DNA from: Bordetella parapertussis | GTDB lineage: Bacteria > Pseudomonadota > Gammaproteobacteria > Burkholderiales > Burkholderiaceae_C | NCBI GenBank assembly: GCA_945907335.1 | Contig: CAMDSU010000015.1 | Location: forward strand, 1-18,672 | Length of the DNA: 18,672 bases | Reading direction: 5' to 3' | Part shown: positions 1-7,945 of the stretch, piece after piece | Layout of the letters: each line of letters begins with the position of its first letter | Numbering within the stretch: position 1 is the first letter of the stretch | Translations under genes and position numbers: made by a program | The notes under the pieces: model-generated | Told to the model about the DNA's origin: nothing | Databases searched by the model: none | The model's input: only the letters and a program-made list of their open reading frames with translations

Positions 1-1042
1 GCTGTTCGATGGTGCGCGTCTTGGGTTCGAACACCAAACGCACCGGCGCGTCTTTGGACGATTCGTCGCGCACCATATCCAGCACCGACAACACCGTGGC
101 TTTCAATTGCACTTGCTCAGGCGTGAGCGCTTTTTTGCCGGTCTTGACCTTGGGATTGGTCAGTTCTTCAATTTCTTCCAGCACTTTTTGTGAGCTGACG
201 TTTGGCGGCAATTCGTTGACCACCAGTTGCCATTGACCACGCGCTAAATCTTCGATGACCCAACGTGCACGCACCTTGAGTGAGCCGCGACCGGTAGCGT
301 ATGCGTCAGAAATATCGGCCGCGCTGCTGATGATTTGACCGCCACCGGGGTAATCCGGGCCGGGCATGAGTTGCACCAATTCTTCGTGCGACAGCTTGGG
401 GTTTTTGATGAGCGCCACGCAAGCGTCAGCGACTTCTCGCAAATTGTGGCTGGGGATTTCCGTGGCCATGCCCACCGCAATGCCGCTGGCACCGTTGAGC
501 AAAGCAAACGGCAAACGCGCCGGTAACTGTTTGGGCTCTTCGGTGGAGCCGTCGTAGTTGGGTTGAAAGTCCACCGTGCCTTCGTCGATTTCATCCAACA
601 ACAAACTGGTGATGCGCGCCAAACGCGCCTCGGTGTAACGCATGGCGGCGGCACCATCGCCATCGCGCGAACCGAAATTGCCTTGTCCGTCAATCAGCGG
701 ATAACGCTGGGAAAAATCCTGGGCCATGCGCACCAGCGCGTCATACGCCGCGCTGTCGCCGTGTGGGTGATAGCGGCCCAACACATCGCCGACCACGCGT
801 GCGCTTTTCACAGGTCGTGCACCGACTGCGCCATTCGCGCCGCCAAAGCCCAGGCCCATGCGCGACATCGAATACAAAATGCGCCGCTGCACCGGCTTTT
901 GGCCGTCACACACATCGGGCAAGGCGCGGCCTTTGACCACGCTGAGCGCGTATTCAAGGTAAGCGCGTTGGGCGTAATGGCCTAAGGCAATGCCGTCGTC
1001 GGATTCAGACGAATTCAAATCAAGTGAGGTTTGGTCAGTCAT
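1..1042 (-). CDS. parC: DNA topoisomerase IV subunit A (partial, 3' end outside window)
   Basis: ParC is the DNA-breaking subunit of topoisomerase IV, which decatenates daughter chromosomes as a ParC2ParE2 tetramer. About 347 N-terminal codons are visible; the family is about 750 residues, so less than half is present. The start at 1042 gives MTDQTSLDL, then the winged-helix region with [14 protein letters not shown] (about 46-59), [18 protein letters not shown] (91-108) and [11 protein letters not shown] (131-141). In that last motif Tyr136 is the catalytic tyrosine that links to DNA. Downstream, [13 protein letters not shown] is also typical. The gene starts 5 bases after the parE stop, so the two are co-transcribed; no good Shine-Dalgarno is seen, suggesting translational coupling to parE. 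The HGDSAAYD context separates a type IIA A subunit from other enzymes. Calling it ParC rather than GyrA rests mainly on the adjacent ParE-type B subunit. Confidence 0.95.
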   Translation of the reverse strand, partial: MTDQTSLDLNSSESDDGIALGHYAQRAYLEYALSVVKGRALPDVCDGQKPVQRRILYSMSRMGLGFGGANGAVGARPVKSARVVGDVLGRYHPHGDSAAYDALVRMAQDFSQRYPLIDGQGNFGSRDGDGAAAMRYTEARLARITSLLLDEIDEGTVDFQPNYDGSTEEPKQLPARLPFALLNGASGIAVGMATEIPSHNLREVADACVALIKNPKLSHEELVQLMPGPDYPGGGQIISSAADISDAYATGRGSLKVRARWVIEDLARGQWQLVVNELPPNVSSQKVLEEIEELTNPKVKTGKKALTPEQVQLKATVLSVLDMVRDESSKDAPVRLVFEPKTRTIEQ

Positions 1043-1047
1043 TTTTT

Positions 1048-3015
1048 TCAAACATCAATATCTATAGAGTCACCATGCAACTCCATCAATTCACGCCGCG
1101 CCGCAGCTTCGCCTTTGCCCATCAATTGGGTGATCATGCCTTCGGTTTGTGCGAAATCCAAAACACCAAGTTGCACCGGCAATAAGCGTCGCGTGTCCGG
1201 GTTGAGTGTGGTGTCCCACAGCTGCTCGGCGTTCATTTCGCCCAAACCTTTGAAGCGGCTGATGCTGCATTTCTCACGCGGCACGCCGTCTTTGGCGCTC
1301 TTGTCCAATATGGCAGTGAGTTCGCCTTCGTCCAACGCATATACCTTGGCCGCCGGTTTTTTACCCCGCGCAGGAATGTCCACCCGAAACAAAGGCGGAC
1401 GCGCCACAAACACATGGCCGGTTTCAATCAGCTTGGGAAAATGGCGGAAGAACAGCGTCAGCAGCAACACTTGAATGTGCGAACCGTCCACATCCGCGTC
1501 GCTCAATATGCAGACCTTGCCGTAGCGCAAACCGGATAAATCGGGCGTGTCGTTCGGGCCATGCGGATCGACACCAATGGCCACAGCGATGTCATGTACC
1601 TCGTTGTTGGCAAACAAACGGTCGCGCTCCACTTCCCAGGTGTTCAACACCTTGCCGCGCAACGGCAATATGGCTTGAGACTCTTTGTCTCGGCCCATCT
1701 TGGCGCTGCCGCCGGCGCTGTCACCTTCGACCAGAAATATCTCGTTGTGCGCCAAGTCTCGGCTTTCGCAATCGGTGAGTTTGCCGGGCAACACGGCCAC
1801 GCCCGAGCCTTTGCGTTTCTCTACTTTCTGACCGGCTTTTTGGCGTAACTGCGCCGCACGAATCACCAACTCGGCGAGTTTTTTACCGTAGTCGACGTGC
1901 TCGTTCAACCACAAATCTAGCGCCGGGCGCACAAAGCTCGACACCAAACGCACCGCGTCGCGTGAATTCAAACGCTCTTTGATTTGCCCTTGAAACTGCG
2001 GGTCCAGCACCTTGGCGCTCAATACAAAACTGGCGCGTGCAAACACGTCCTCCGGCAACAGCTTGACACCCTTGGGCAGCAAAGCATGTAAATCAATGAA
2101 GCTTTTCACCGCATTAAACAAACCGTCGCGCAAGCCGCTTTCGTGCGTGCCGCCGGCGCTGGTGGGAATCAAATTGACATAGCTTTCGCGCACCGGCGCA
2201 CCGTCTTCGGTGAAAGCCAAACACCATTGCGCGCCCTCGCCTTCGGCAAAACTTTCGTGGCTACCATCGGCAAAACCTTCGCCGTCAAACAAAGGAATGA
2301 ACGGGTCTGAATGCAAAGTCTGCATGAGGTAATCACGCAAACCGCCCTTGTACAACCAGGTCTGTGTTTCTTTGGCTTTTTCCTGCACCAGCGTGACGCT
2401 GACGCCCGGCATGAGTACGGCTTTGCTGCGCAACAAATGCACCAGTTCATTCAAAGGCAATGCCGCTGACTCGAAATACTTGGCGTCCGGCCAGACCCGC
2501 ACGAACGTGCCTTGCTTGCGGTCGCCGCTCTCGGCTTTGCGCAATTTGAGTTTTTCAACCACATCGCCGCCCTGGAACACCAGATGCGCGGCCTGCCCTT
2601 CGCGGTAAGAAGTGACTTCCATGCGTTTGGAGAGCGCATTGGTCACGCTGACGCCCACGCCGTGCAAGCCGCCGGAGAAGCTATAGGCGCCGCCGCTGCC
2701 TTTGTCAAACTTACCTCCCGCATGCAAGCGGGTGAACACCAGTTCAATCACCGGGGCTTTTTCCTCTGGATGCATACCAAACGGAATGCCGCGTCCGTCG
2801 TCGTCTATGCCGATAGAACCATCGGCAAACAAGGTGACAGTGATTTTTTTGCCGTAGCCAGCCAGCGCTTCATCGGCGGCGTTGTCGATGACTTCTTGGA
2901 TGATGTGCAGCGGATTGTCGGTGCGGGTGTACATGCCGGGACGCTGCTTGACCGGCTCAAGTCCTTTGAGAACGCGTATCGACCCTTCGGAATATTCAGT
3001 TTGTTTGCTTGCCAT
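1048..3015 (-). CDS. parE: DNA topoisomerase IV subunit B
   Basis: ParE is the ATPase subunit of topoisomerase IV. The 655-aa product is close to the usual 630-660. Visible motifs are the GHKL ATPase N-box [13 protein letters not shown] (41-53, Asn45), DDDGRGIP (71-78), the lid [14 protein letters not shown] (116-129), and [11 protein letters not shown] (285-295). The TOPRIM domain shows EGDSAGGSA (430-438), [11 protein letters not shown] (451-461) and [10 protein letters not shown] (505-514), and the C-terminal [13 protein letters not shown] is also present. The start at 3015 ([11 protein letters not shown]) was chosen because homologs begin just before [20 protein letters not shown]. An upstream in-frame ATG at 3090 would add 25 hydrophobic, non-family residues. 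The lack of gyrB-specific insertions and the neighbouring parC favour ParE over GyrB. It diverges from the MFS gene across 110 bases. Confidence 0.96.
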   Translation of the reverse strand: MASKQTEYSEGSIRVLKGLEPVKQRPGMYTRTDNPLHIIQEVIDNAADEALAGYGKKITVTLFADGSIGIDDDGRGIPFGMHPEEKAPVIELVFTRLHAGGKFDKGSGGAYSFSGGLHGVGVSVTNALSKRMEVTSYREGQAAHLVFQGGDVVEKLKLRKAESGDRKQGTFVRVWPDAKYFESAALPLNELVHLLRSKAVLMPGVSVTLVQEKAKETQTWLYKGGLRDYLMQTLHSDPFIPLFDGEGFADGSHESFAEGEGAQWCLAFTEDGAPVRESYVNLIPTSAGGTHESGLRDGLFNAVKSFIDLHALLPKGVKLLPEDVFARASFVLSAKVLDPQFQGQIKERLNSRDAVRLVSSFVRPALDLWLNEHVDYGKKLAELVIRAAQLRQKAGQKVEKRKGSGVAVLPGKLTDCESRDLAHNEIFLVEGDSAGGSAKMGRDKESQAILPLRGKVLNTWEVERDRLFANNEVHDIAVAIGVDPHGPNDTPDLSGLRYGKVCILSDADVDGSHIQVLLLTLFFRHFPKLIETGHVFVARPPLFRVDIPARGKKPAAKVYALDEGELTAILDKSAKDGVPREKCSISRFKGLGEMNAEQLWDTTLNPDTRRLLPVQLGVLDFAQTEGMITQLMGKGEAAARRELMELHGDSIDIDV

Positions 3016-3023
3016 GGGGCGAG

Positions 3024-3029
3024 ATTGTA
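3024..3029 (-). promoter_or_regulatory. Putative -10 element of parE (possible leaderless start)
   Basis: Read on the minus strand, TACAAT is followed by eight bases (CTCGCCCC) and then the parE ATG. No Shine-Dalgarno sequence precedes the ATG. A sigma70 start 7-8 bases below the hexamer would fall on or next to the ATG. I see no convincing -35 at 16-18 bases upstream, so this is a pattern-based call supported mainly by its recurrence at other genes of the window. Confidence 0.4.
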
Positions 3030-3112
3030 GACATAGCGCGAAAGCCGTACTGGATAAATGCACAGTGAGGCATTGCCAAGCGATTAGCACAGCCCTTGGT
3101 TTTCAAAATCGT

Positions 3113-3118
3113 TACAGT
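3113..3118 (+). promoter_or_regulatory. Putative -10 element of the MFS gene
   Basis: TACAGT ends seven bases before the ATG at 3126, and no Shine-Dalgarno is visible. This is the weakest of the four similar sites, because the hexamer departs from consensus and the intervening bases (TGTCCGC) lack the GCCCC run. No good -35 is seen. Confidence 0.25.
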
Positions 3119-3125
3119 TGTCCGC

Positions 3126-4340
3126 ATGAATACAACTCCCAAAACCCTGCCTCTTTGGCAAGTGCTGATTTGCGGTGCCGCCATCGTTTCGCTGGCCATG
3201 GGCATTCGGCATGGCTTCGGTCTGTGGATGCAACCGATGACTCAGGAAATGGGTTGGGGACGCGAAGACTTCGCCACCGCCATCGGCATTCAAAATATTT
3301 GCTGGGGTCTTTTTGGTATTTTTTCTGGCATGTTGGCCGACCGTTTTGGGGCGTTTCGCGTGATGGTGGTCAGTGCGCTGGTTTATGCCGCAGGTTTATG
3401 GGGCATGGCCAATGCCGCATCACCCACTTGGCTGGCGCTCACCGCTGGCGTGATGGTCGGCGCTGCACAAGCGGGAACCACATTTGCCATCGTGTTTGGC
3501 ATCATCGGTCGCAATATTCCGGCAGAAAAAAGATCATGGGCCATGGGCGTGGTGTCGTCTGCTGGTTCTTTTGGACAATTTTTGTTGGTCCCGAGTTCGT
3601 CCTACCTGATTCAACATATTGGCTGGCACCAGGCATTGGTGGTGTTGGCCATCGCCATGTTGATGGTGATGCCGTTGCTGTTGGGTTTGCGCGAGCCGGC
3701 GTTTGCCGATGGAAAAGCACCGGTCAGGCAGCAAAGTATCTTCCAAGCACTGCGCGAAGCTTTTGGATACCGCAGTTTTCAGCTACTGATGGCGGGCTAT
3801 TTTGTCTGCGGCTTCCAAGTGGTGTTCATCGGTGTGCACATGCCAAGTTTCCTGAAAGACCAAGGGCTTGACCCGCAGGTGGCTGGCACCGCACTGGCAT
3901 TGATTGGTTTGTTCAATATTTTTGGCACGTATGCCGCTGGTAGCCTTGGTCAATACTTGCCAAAAAATTTGATACTCACAGGTATTTATGTCGCACGAGG
4001 TGTGTTCATCAGCCTTTTCATCAGCATGCCCATCACGCCTACCTCAGTGTATTTATTCTCAGCGGCCATGGGTTTGTTGTGGCTGTCGACGGTGCCAGTC
4101 ACCAATGCGGTGATTGCGCAGATTTTTGGTATTTCACATTTGTCCATGCTAAGCGGTTTTGTGTTCTTGAGCCATCAATTTGGCAGCTACTTAGGGGTTT
4201 GGCTGGGCGGTTGGGTTTACGACCGCACCGGCAGCTATGACTTGGTTTGGTATGGGTGTATTGCATTGAGCGTATTCGCAGCGCTGATCAATTTGCCCGT
4301 GCGTGAACAACCGATCTTGCGCCGCGAGGTGCTTGCATGA
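3126..4340 (+). CDS. Major facilitator superfamily transporter, substrate unknown
   Basis: A 404-aa inner-membrane protein of the typical 12-helix MFS length, hydrophobic throughout. The cytoplasmic loop after TM2 carries motif A (GMLADRFGAFRVM, residues 68-80). The N-terminal half contains GIRHGFGLWMQPMTQ (26-40), a pattern I associate with the monocarboxylate/oxalate-formate-like branch of MFS proteins; the substrate cannot be deduced. The start at 3126 (MNTTPKTLPLWQV) places a short polar leader before TM1; the ATG at 3096 would add only ten residues and is less likely. The stop overlaps the start of a 46-codon membrane ORF in ATGA, and an SDR and a methyltransferase follow at once, so the four probably form one transcript. 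Uptake of an organic acid or export are equally possible. Confidence 0.88.
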   Translation: MNTTPKTLPLWQVLICGAAIVSLAMGIRHGFGLWMQPMTQEMGWGREDFATAIGIQNICWGLFGIFSGMLADRFGAFRVMVVSALVYAAGLWGMANAASPTWLALTAGVMVGAAQAGTTFAIVFGIIGRNIPAEKRSWAMGVVSSAGSFGQFLLVPSSSYLIQHIGWHQALVVLAIAMLMVMPLLLGLREPAFADGKAPVRQQSIFQALREAFGYRSFQLLMAGYFVCGFQVVFIGVHMPSFLKDQGLDPQVAGTALALIGLFNIFGTYAAGSLGQYLPKNLILTGIYVARGVFISLFISMPITPTSVYLFSAAMGLLWLSTVPVTNAVIAQIFGISHLSMLSGFVFLSHQFGSYLGVWLGGWVYDRTGSYDLVWYGCIALSVFAALINLPVREQPILRREVLA

Positions 4341-4477
4341 TGAAATGGCAGCGTTTTCAAGCTTTTCAGGGTTTGCTGGCCTTGGTCTTGGCTGCAGTAT
4401 TGGCAGGGGTTTTTCTGCTTTATCTGCGGCCCGAATTTGTGGTTCCATTGTCTGATTTGTTCTGGGGGTGCTTCTGA
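4337..4477 (+). CDS. Small single-pass membrane protein (46 aa), unrecognised
   Basis: A short ORF that fills the gap between the MFS and SDR genes. It starts in an ATGA overlap with the MFS stop and ends one base before the SDR ATG. A good Shine-Dalgarno (GAGGT, 4326-4330) lies six bases upstream. The 46-aa product begins MMKWQRFQAF, has one hydrophobic helix at about residues 11-30 rich in Leu, Val and Ala, then LRPEFVVPLSDLFWGCF at the C-terminus. The positive N-terminus (K3, R6) and R31 just after the helix do not settle the topology. The exact packing between two real genes, the SD and the membrane-like composition are the reasons to believe it. I do not recognise the family. It could be a subunit or regulator of the preceding transporter, or simply a small conserved envelope protein. 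Confidence 0.65.
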   Translation: MMKWQRFQAFQGLLALVLAAVLAGVFLLYLRPEFVVPLSDLFWGCF

Positions 4478-4478
4478 C

Positions 4479-5294
4479 ATGCCGAACATCATCATCACCG
4501 GAGCGTCTGACGGTATAGGCGCTGAAATAGCCAGACAACTTGCCAGACGCCACGGGCTGCAAGCCATGCTGGTGCTGGCTGCACGCAACGCCAACAAACT
4601 GCAATCGGTGGCCGCCGAATGCAAGGCACTTGGTGCACGCACTTTGATCATGCCAACTGATGTGACTGACGCCAGTCAATGCGTTCATTTGATTGACACC
4701 ACCGTGCGCGAATGCGGTGGTTTGGACATACTCATCAACAACGCAGGTATCTCTGCACATGCTTTGCTTGAAGATGTTCCTGCTGACAAATTGGCTTGGT
4801 ATGAACAACTCATGCGCGTCAACCTCTGGGGCAGTGTGTACTGCACGCATGCGGCTTTGCCGCATTTGAAGCAAAGCCATGGCCGTATCGTCGCGGTATC
4901 GTCTCTGGCGGGGCTTGTGGGCGTGCCTGGACGTACAGCCTACAGTGCCAGCAAATTCGCCATGACCGGTTTTTTTGAAGCCTTGCGCACCGAACTTAAA
5001 GACAGCGGTGTGAGCGTGACAATTGCCTACCCCGGCGTTGTCAGCACCCATATACGCACCCATGGATGGAACGCACAAGGAGAGCCTGCCGGGGTGAGCG
5101 GTTTGAATGAAGAAAACGCCATGTCGACGCAAGAATGCGCCAGACTCATCATTTATGCCATGGTCAGACGGCGGCGCGAAGTCGTCATGACAGCAAAAGG
5201 CAAGGTTGGCAGATGGCTCAAACTCCTCGTCCCCGGTTTGGTGGACAGCATGGCGTTGGCTGCAGTCAAGGCGGATTTCCGTCCACGCCCGTGA
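4479..5294 (+). CDS. Short-chain dehydrogenase/reductase (SDR)
   Basis: A 271-aa classical SDR, an NAD(P)-dependent oxidoreductase with a Rossmann fold. Visible are the cofactor-binding TGASDGIG (7-14), the Asp of PTDVTD (about 61), NNAG (87-90), Asn114 in RVNLWG, the catalytic serine in VAVSSLAG (about 142), and the YSASK catalytic pair Tyr155/Lys159. AYPGVVSTHI after it is the usual PG motif. The C-terminus RWLKLLVPGLVDSM resembles SDR members with an extra hydrophobic tail, so loose membrane association is possible. The substrate is unknown. The start at 4479 is favoured because it lies one base after the microprotein stop and gives MPNIIITGAS; an upstream ATG at 4437 would extend through the microprotein. 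It overlaps the following methyltransferase in GTGA. Confidence 0.9.
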   Translation: MPNIIITGASDGIGAEIARQLARRHGLQAMLVLAARNANKLQSVAAECKALGARTLIMPTDVTDASQCVHLIDTTVRECGGLDILINNAGISAHALLEDVPADKLAWYEQLMRVNLWGSVYCTHAALPHLKQSHGRIVAVSSLAGLVGVPGRTAYSASKFAMTGFFEALRTELKDSGVSVTIAYPGVVSTHIRTHGWNAQGEPAGVSGLNEENAMSTQECARLIIYAMVRRRREVVMTAKGKVGRWLKLLVPGLVDSMALAAVKADFRPRP

Positions 5295-5848
5295 GCCACT
5301 CTGTGCACCAAACCGCTATTGCTTCGTCTTGGGTCATGCGCTGGTCGCACCTGATACCCCACGGCGGAAAGGTCTTGGACTTGGCCTGTGGGCAGGGCAG
5401 GCACATGCAATGGCTGGGGCAGCAAGGTTTTGAGTGTTTAGGCGTAGACCGCGACGCCCAAGCACTGGCGACCGCCCAAGCGTTTGGCGAAGTGATGCAA
5501 GCCGATTTGGAAGACTTTGCCTGGCCACTGGCTGGCAGACAGTTTGCAGGTGTGGTGGTCACCAACTACCTATGGCGTGCGCTTTGGCCAGATTTGCTCA
5601 ACGCGGTGGCCGAATCAGGCGTCCTGATTTATGAAACGTTCGCCGCCGGCAACGCATCGGTTGGCAAGCCCTCGAATCCTGACTTTTTGCTCATGCCTGG
5701 CGAATTATTAAGCCTTTGTCAGGGGCTGCGAGTGATTGCTTATGAAGACGGTTTTGCCCATTACCCTGAACGTTTCATTCAACGCATCGTCGCCGTGCGC
5801 GAAACTAAGGCTGACCTGCAGTTCACCCGTTATTCGCTAAAAGACTGA
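5291..5848 (+). CDS. Class I SAM-dependent methyltransferase, TehB-like
   Basis: A 185-aa protein with SAM motif I VLDLACGQGRHMQWL (28-42), an acidic residue ending strand 2 (GVDRD, 51-55), and a motif II-like ADLEDFAWP (71-79). The block YETFAAGNASVGKPSNPDFL (114-133) is shared with small TehB/Methyltransf_11-type proteins. The acceptor is unknown. The start is a GTG at 5291 overlapping the SDR stop (GTGA). I chose it because homologs of this type carry a conserved helix (WVMRWSHLIP) before motif I; an internal ATG at 5336 would remove half of that helix. It is the last gene of the cassette: 73 bases separate it from dapA, which has a separate putative promoter. Confidence 0.85.
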   Translation: MSHSVHQTAIASSWVMRWSHLIPHGGKVLDLACGQGRHMQWLGQQGFECLGVDRDAQALATAQAFGEVMQADLEDFAWPLAGRQFAGVVVTNYLWRALWPDLLNAVAESGVLIYETFAAGNASVGKPSNPDFLLMPGELLSLCQGLRVIAYEDGFAHYPERFIQRIVAVRETKADLQFTRYSLKD

Positions 5849-5864
5849 ATCCATTGCTGCGTTT

Positions 5865-5891
5865 TTGCACCGGCGCGCCTAAAGCTAGAAT
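5865..5891 (+). promoter_or_regulatory. Putative sigma70 promoter of dapA
   Basis: TTGCAC (5865-5870) and TAGAAT (5886-5891) with a 15-base spacer, in the 73-base gap before dapA. The spacer is shorter than the ideal 17, but the -10 is good. A start near 5898 would give a leader of about 24 bases. No clear Shine-Dalgarno precedes dapA. Confidence 0.4.
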
Positions 5892-5921
5892 GGTTCTTTT
5901 GTCACGAACACACTGAAATAC

Positions 5922-6803
5922 ATGGCACCTATCACAGGCAGTATCGTGGCCTTGGTCACTCCGATGCTCGAAGACGGCAGCATCGATTACATGCACCTCA
6001 GAAAACTGATCGATTGGCACATCAGCCAAGGCACTGACTGTATCGGTGTCGTCGGTACCACTGGCGAGTCACCCACTGTCACGGTTGAAGAGCATTGCGA
6101 AATCATTCGCGTGTCTGTTGAACAATCCGCAGGACGTGTACCCATCATGGCCGGGTGCGGTGCCAATTCCACCGCAGAGGCCATTGAATTGGCCCGCTTT
6201 GCCCACCAAGTCGGCGCCGATTGTCAATTGCAAGTCGTTCCCTACTACAACAAACCGACGCAAGAAGGCCAGTACCAACACTTCAGATCTATCGCTGAAT
6301 CGGTCGATTTGCCCATGGTGCTCTACAACGTCCCAGGTCGCACCGTGGCCGATCTTCAACACGATACCGTCATGCGTTTGTCGCAAGTCGATGGTATCGT
6401 TGGCATCAAAGAAGCCACTGGCAATCTGGAACGCGCCCAGTGGCTGATACATGAAGCGCCCGAGGGGTTTTCTGTGTATTCGGGAGACGATGGCACAGCA
6501 GTGGCTTTGATGTTGTGCGGTGGACAAGGCAATGTCAGTGTGACTGCCAACGTTGCACCCAGACAAATGCACGATTTGTGTGTGGCTGCGATTGCTGGCA
6601 AAGCGCACGAAGCCATGGTCATGCAACGCAAGTTACTGAACTTACACAAACACATGTTCACAGAAGCCAACCCCATTCCAGTGAAATGGGCTGCGGCGCG
6701 CATGGGCTTGTGTGGCAGCACCATGCGATTACCCATGACACCCTTATCTGCAACACACCATGCAGCGCTAGAAGCTGCGATGCGTGATTGCGGCTTGATT
6801 TGA
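5922..6803 (+). CDS. dapA: 4-hydroxy-tetrahydrodipicolinate synthase
   Basis: DapA condenses pyruvate with L-aspartate semialdehyde in the cytoplasm, the first committed step to diaminopimelate and lysine. The 293-aa product matches the usual 290-300. It is a TIM barrel with GTTGESPT (45-52, the Thr46/47 pair), VVPYYNKP (105-112, Tyr108/109), LYNVPGRT (134-141, Tyr135 and Arg140) and the Schiff-base lysine Lys163 in GIKEATG (161-167). All catalytic residues are therefore present. N-acetylneuraminate lyase and other family members share the fold, but the intact GTTGE, YNVPGR and IKEATG set and the adjacency to bamC (the dapA-bamC pair also seen in enterobacteria) support DapA. bamC follows after 23 bases. 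Confidence 0.96.
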   Translation: MAPITGSIVALVTPMLEDGSIDYMHLRKLIDWHISQGTDCIGVVGTTGESPTVTVEEHCEIIRVSVEQSAGRVPIMAGCGANSTAEAIELARFAHQVGADCQLQVVPYYNKPTQEGQYQHFRSIAESVDLPMVLYNVPGRTVADLQHDTVMRLSQVDGIVGIKEATGNLERAQWLIHEAPEGFSVYSGDDGTAVALMLCGGQGNVSVTANVAPRQMHDLCVAAIAGKAHEAMVMQRKLLNLHKHMFTEANPIPVKWAAARMGLCGSTMRLPMTPLSATHHAALEAAMRDCGLI

Positions 6804-6813
6804 ATTTTCCTTT

Positions 6814-6818
6814 GAGGA
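6814..6818 (+). promoter_or_regulatory. Ribosome binding site that fixes the bamC start
   Basis: GAGGA lies eight bases before the ATG at 6827, making that ATG preferable to the in-frame ATG at 6788, which lies inside dapA. Confidence 0.8.
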
Positions 6819-6826
6819 CTGTTGAC

Positions 6827-7942
6827 ATGTTGCCTTTTGCGATTCTTTCTTTCCGGTCGAGCAGTCTGATCGCCCTGGTTGTTTTGTTGACGGCATGCGG
6901 CTCTGTGCTAGAAACAGACAAAGTCAATTACAAATCTGAAAGCGACGCCAAAAATGCCGCACCACTGGAGGTCCCCCCTGATCTCACGAAAATGTCGCGC
7001 AACAAAAAATACGAATTACCCGGCGGCAGTGTCAGTGCAAAAACACTCAGCGGCGAGCCCACTACCCCCGAGTCTGATGCGACCAGCCCGTTGCGAATTG
7101 CCGATTTACAAATCAAGAGAAGCGGCGGACAAATCTGGCTTGAAGTTGGAAGATCTCCCGAAATAATCTGGCCACAAGTGAAATCGTTTTGGACAGATTC
7201 TGGCTTCACACTTGCCCGTGAAGAACAAAAACTGGGTTTGATGGAAACTGATTGGGCAGAAAACCGCGCCAAACTGCCGCAGGATTTCATTCGTCGCAGC
7301 ATCGGAAAAGTCTTGGATACGCTTTACTCAACGGGTGAGCGAGACAAATTCCGTATCAGCCTAGAGCGCACCACAGACAATAAAACAGAAATTTATATTA
7401 CTCACCGCGGCTTGATAGAGGTTTATGCGGACAGCATGGCGCGGAAAACCGTATGGCAACCGCGGCCTAGCGACCCAGAACTTGAAAAAGAGTTTCTGCG
7501 TCGCCTGATGATCAAGTTAGACCCGACTTTGGCGGGCAACGATAAAGTGGCTGAAACCACCGCGCCCACCAAGCCCAGCGCCAGCAGTCTGATCAGCATC
7601 GACGGAAAACCTGCGGTGTCATTCAACCAAGGCTTTGACATCACTTGGCGACGCGTTGGCGTCACCCTTGACCGCAACGGCTTCACCGTAGAAGACCGAG
7701 ACCGCAAACTTGGGATGTATTTTGTGCGCTACGTCGAGGAAAATGCAGATGGAGAGCCGGGCTTTTTTAGCCGTATTTTCAGCAAAGCAAAACCAGTTAA
7801 AGAGCCTCAGCAATTTCGCATCAAAATTGACAGCACCCAAGAGCAGCAATCCACCATTGTCATTTTGAATTCGTCCGGAAAACCTGACGGGTCAGATACC
7901 GCGAAAAAAATCGCTCAACTACTCGTCAACGAATTGCAATGA
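6827..7942 (+). CDS. bamC: Outer membrane protein assembly factor BamC (lipoprotein)
   Basis: BamC is a periplasm-facing outer-membrane lipoprotein of the BAM complex, which folds beta-barrel proteins. The 371-aa product starts with a short, partly hydrophobic signal peptide and a lipobox LTAC with the lipidated Cys24. An unstructured segment follows, containing DKVNYKS and LEVPPDLT (48-54), the usual BamC N-terminal signature that contacts BamD. Two helix-grip domains come next: about 100-220 (LEVGRSPEIIWPQVKSFW) and about 265-371 (ITWRRVGVTLDRNGFTVEDR). It is longer than E. coli BamC (about 344). It is transcribed with dapA and is followed after 3 bases by the metallo-hydrolase gene. The start is set by a strong RBS (GAGGA, 8 bases upstream). 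Confidence 0.93.
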   Translation: MLPFAILSFRSSSLIALVVLLTACGSVLETDKVNYKSESDAKNAAPLEVPPDLTKMSRNKKYELPGGSVSAKTLSGEPTTPESDATSPLRIADLQIKRSGGQIWLEVGRSPEIIWPQVKSFWTDSGFTLAREEQKLGLMETDWAENRAKLPQDFIRRSIGKVLDTLYSTGERDKFRISLERTTDNKTEIYITHRGLIEVYADSMARKTVWQPRPSDPELEKEFLRRLMIKLDPTLAGNDKVAETTAPTKPSASSLISIDGKPAVSFNQGFDITWRRVGVTLDRNGFTVEDRDRKLGMYFVRYVEENADGEPGFFSRIFSKAKPVKEPQQFRIKIDSTQEQQSTIVILNSSGKPDGSDTAKKIAQLLVNELQ

Positions 7943-7945
7943 TTT

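Noticed and set aside
244..693. A 149-codon minus-strand ORF in the parC region
   Set aside because: It is out of frame with ParC, which continues open from 1042 to the left edge; the translation is Arg/Cys/Ser/Pro-rich with no motif.
563..985. A 140-codon plus-strand ORF opposite parC
   Set aside because: It is antisense to a fully conserved ParC segment including the catalytic tyrosine; no RBS.
3016..3090. N-terminal extension of parE to the ATG at 3090
   Set aside because: The extra 25 residues are not family-like, and they would cover the probable promoter region.
2882..3871. A 329-codon plus-strand ORF across the parE start and the MFS gene
   Set aside because: It runs opposite to parE and in another frame of the MFS gene; its translation is rich in His, Arg, Trp and Cys, with no domain. 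Both genes it shadows have strong motifs.
4191..5132. A 313-codon minus-strand ORF opposite the MFS end and the SDR
   Set aside because: Composition (many His, Gln, Cys) is typical of an antisense shadow, and the SDR on the plus strand has all catalytic motifs.
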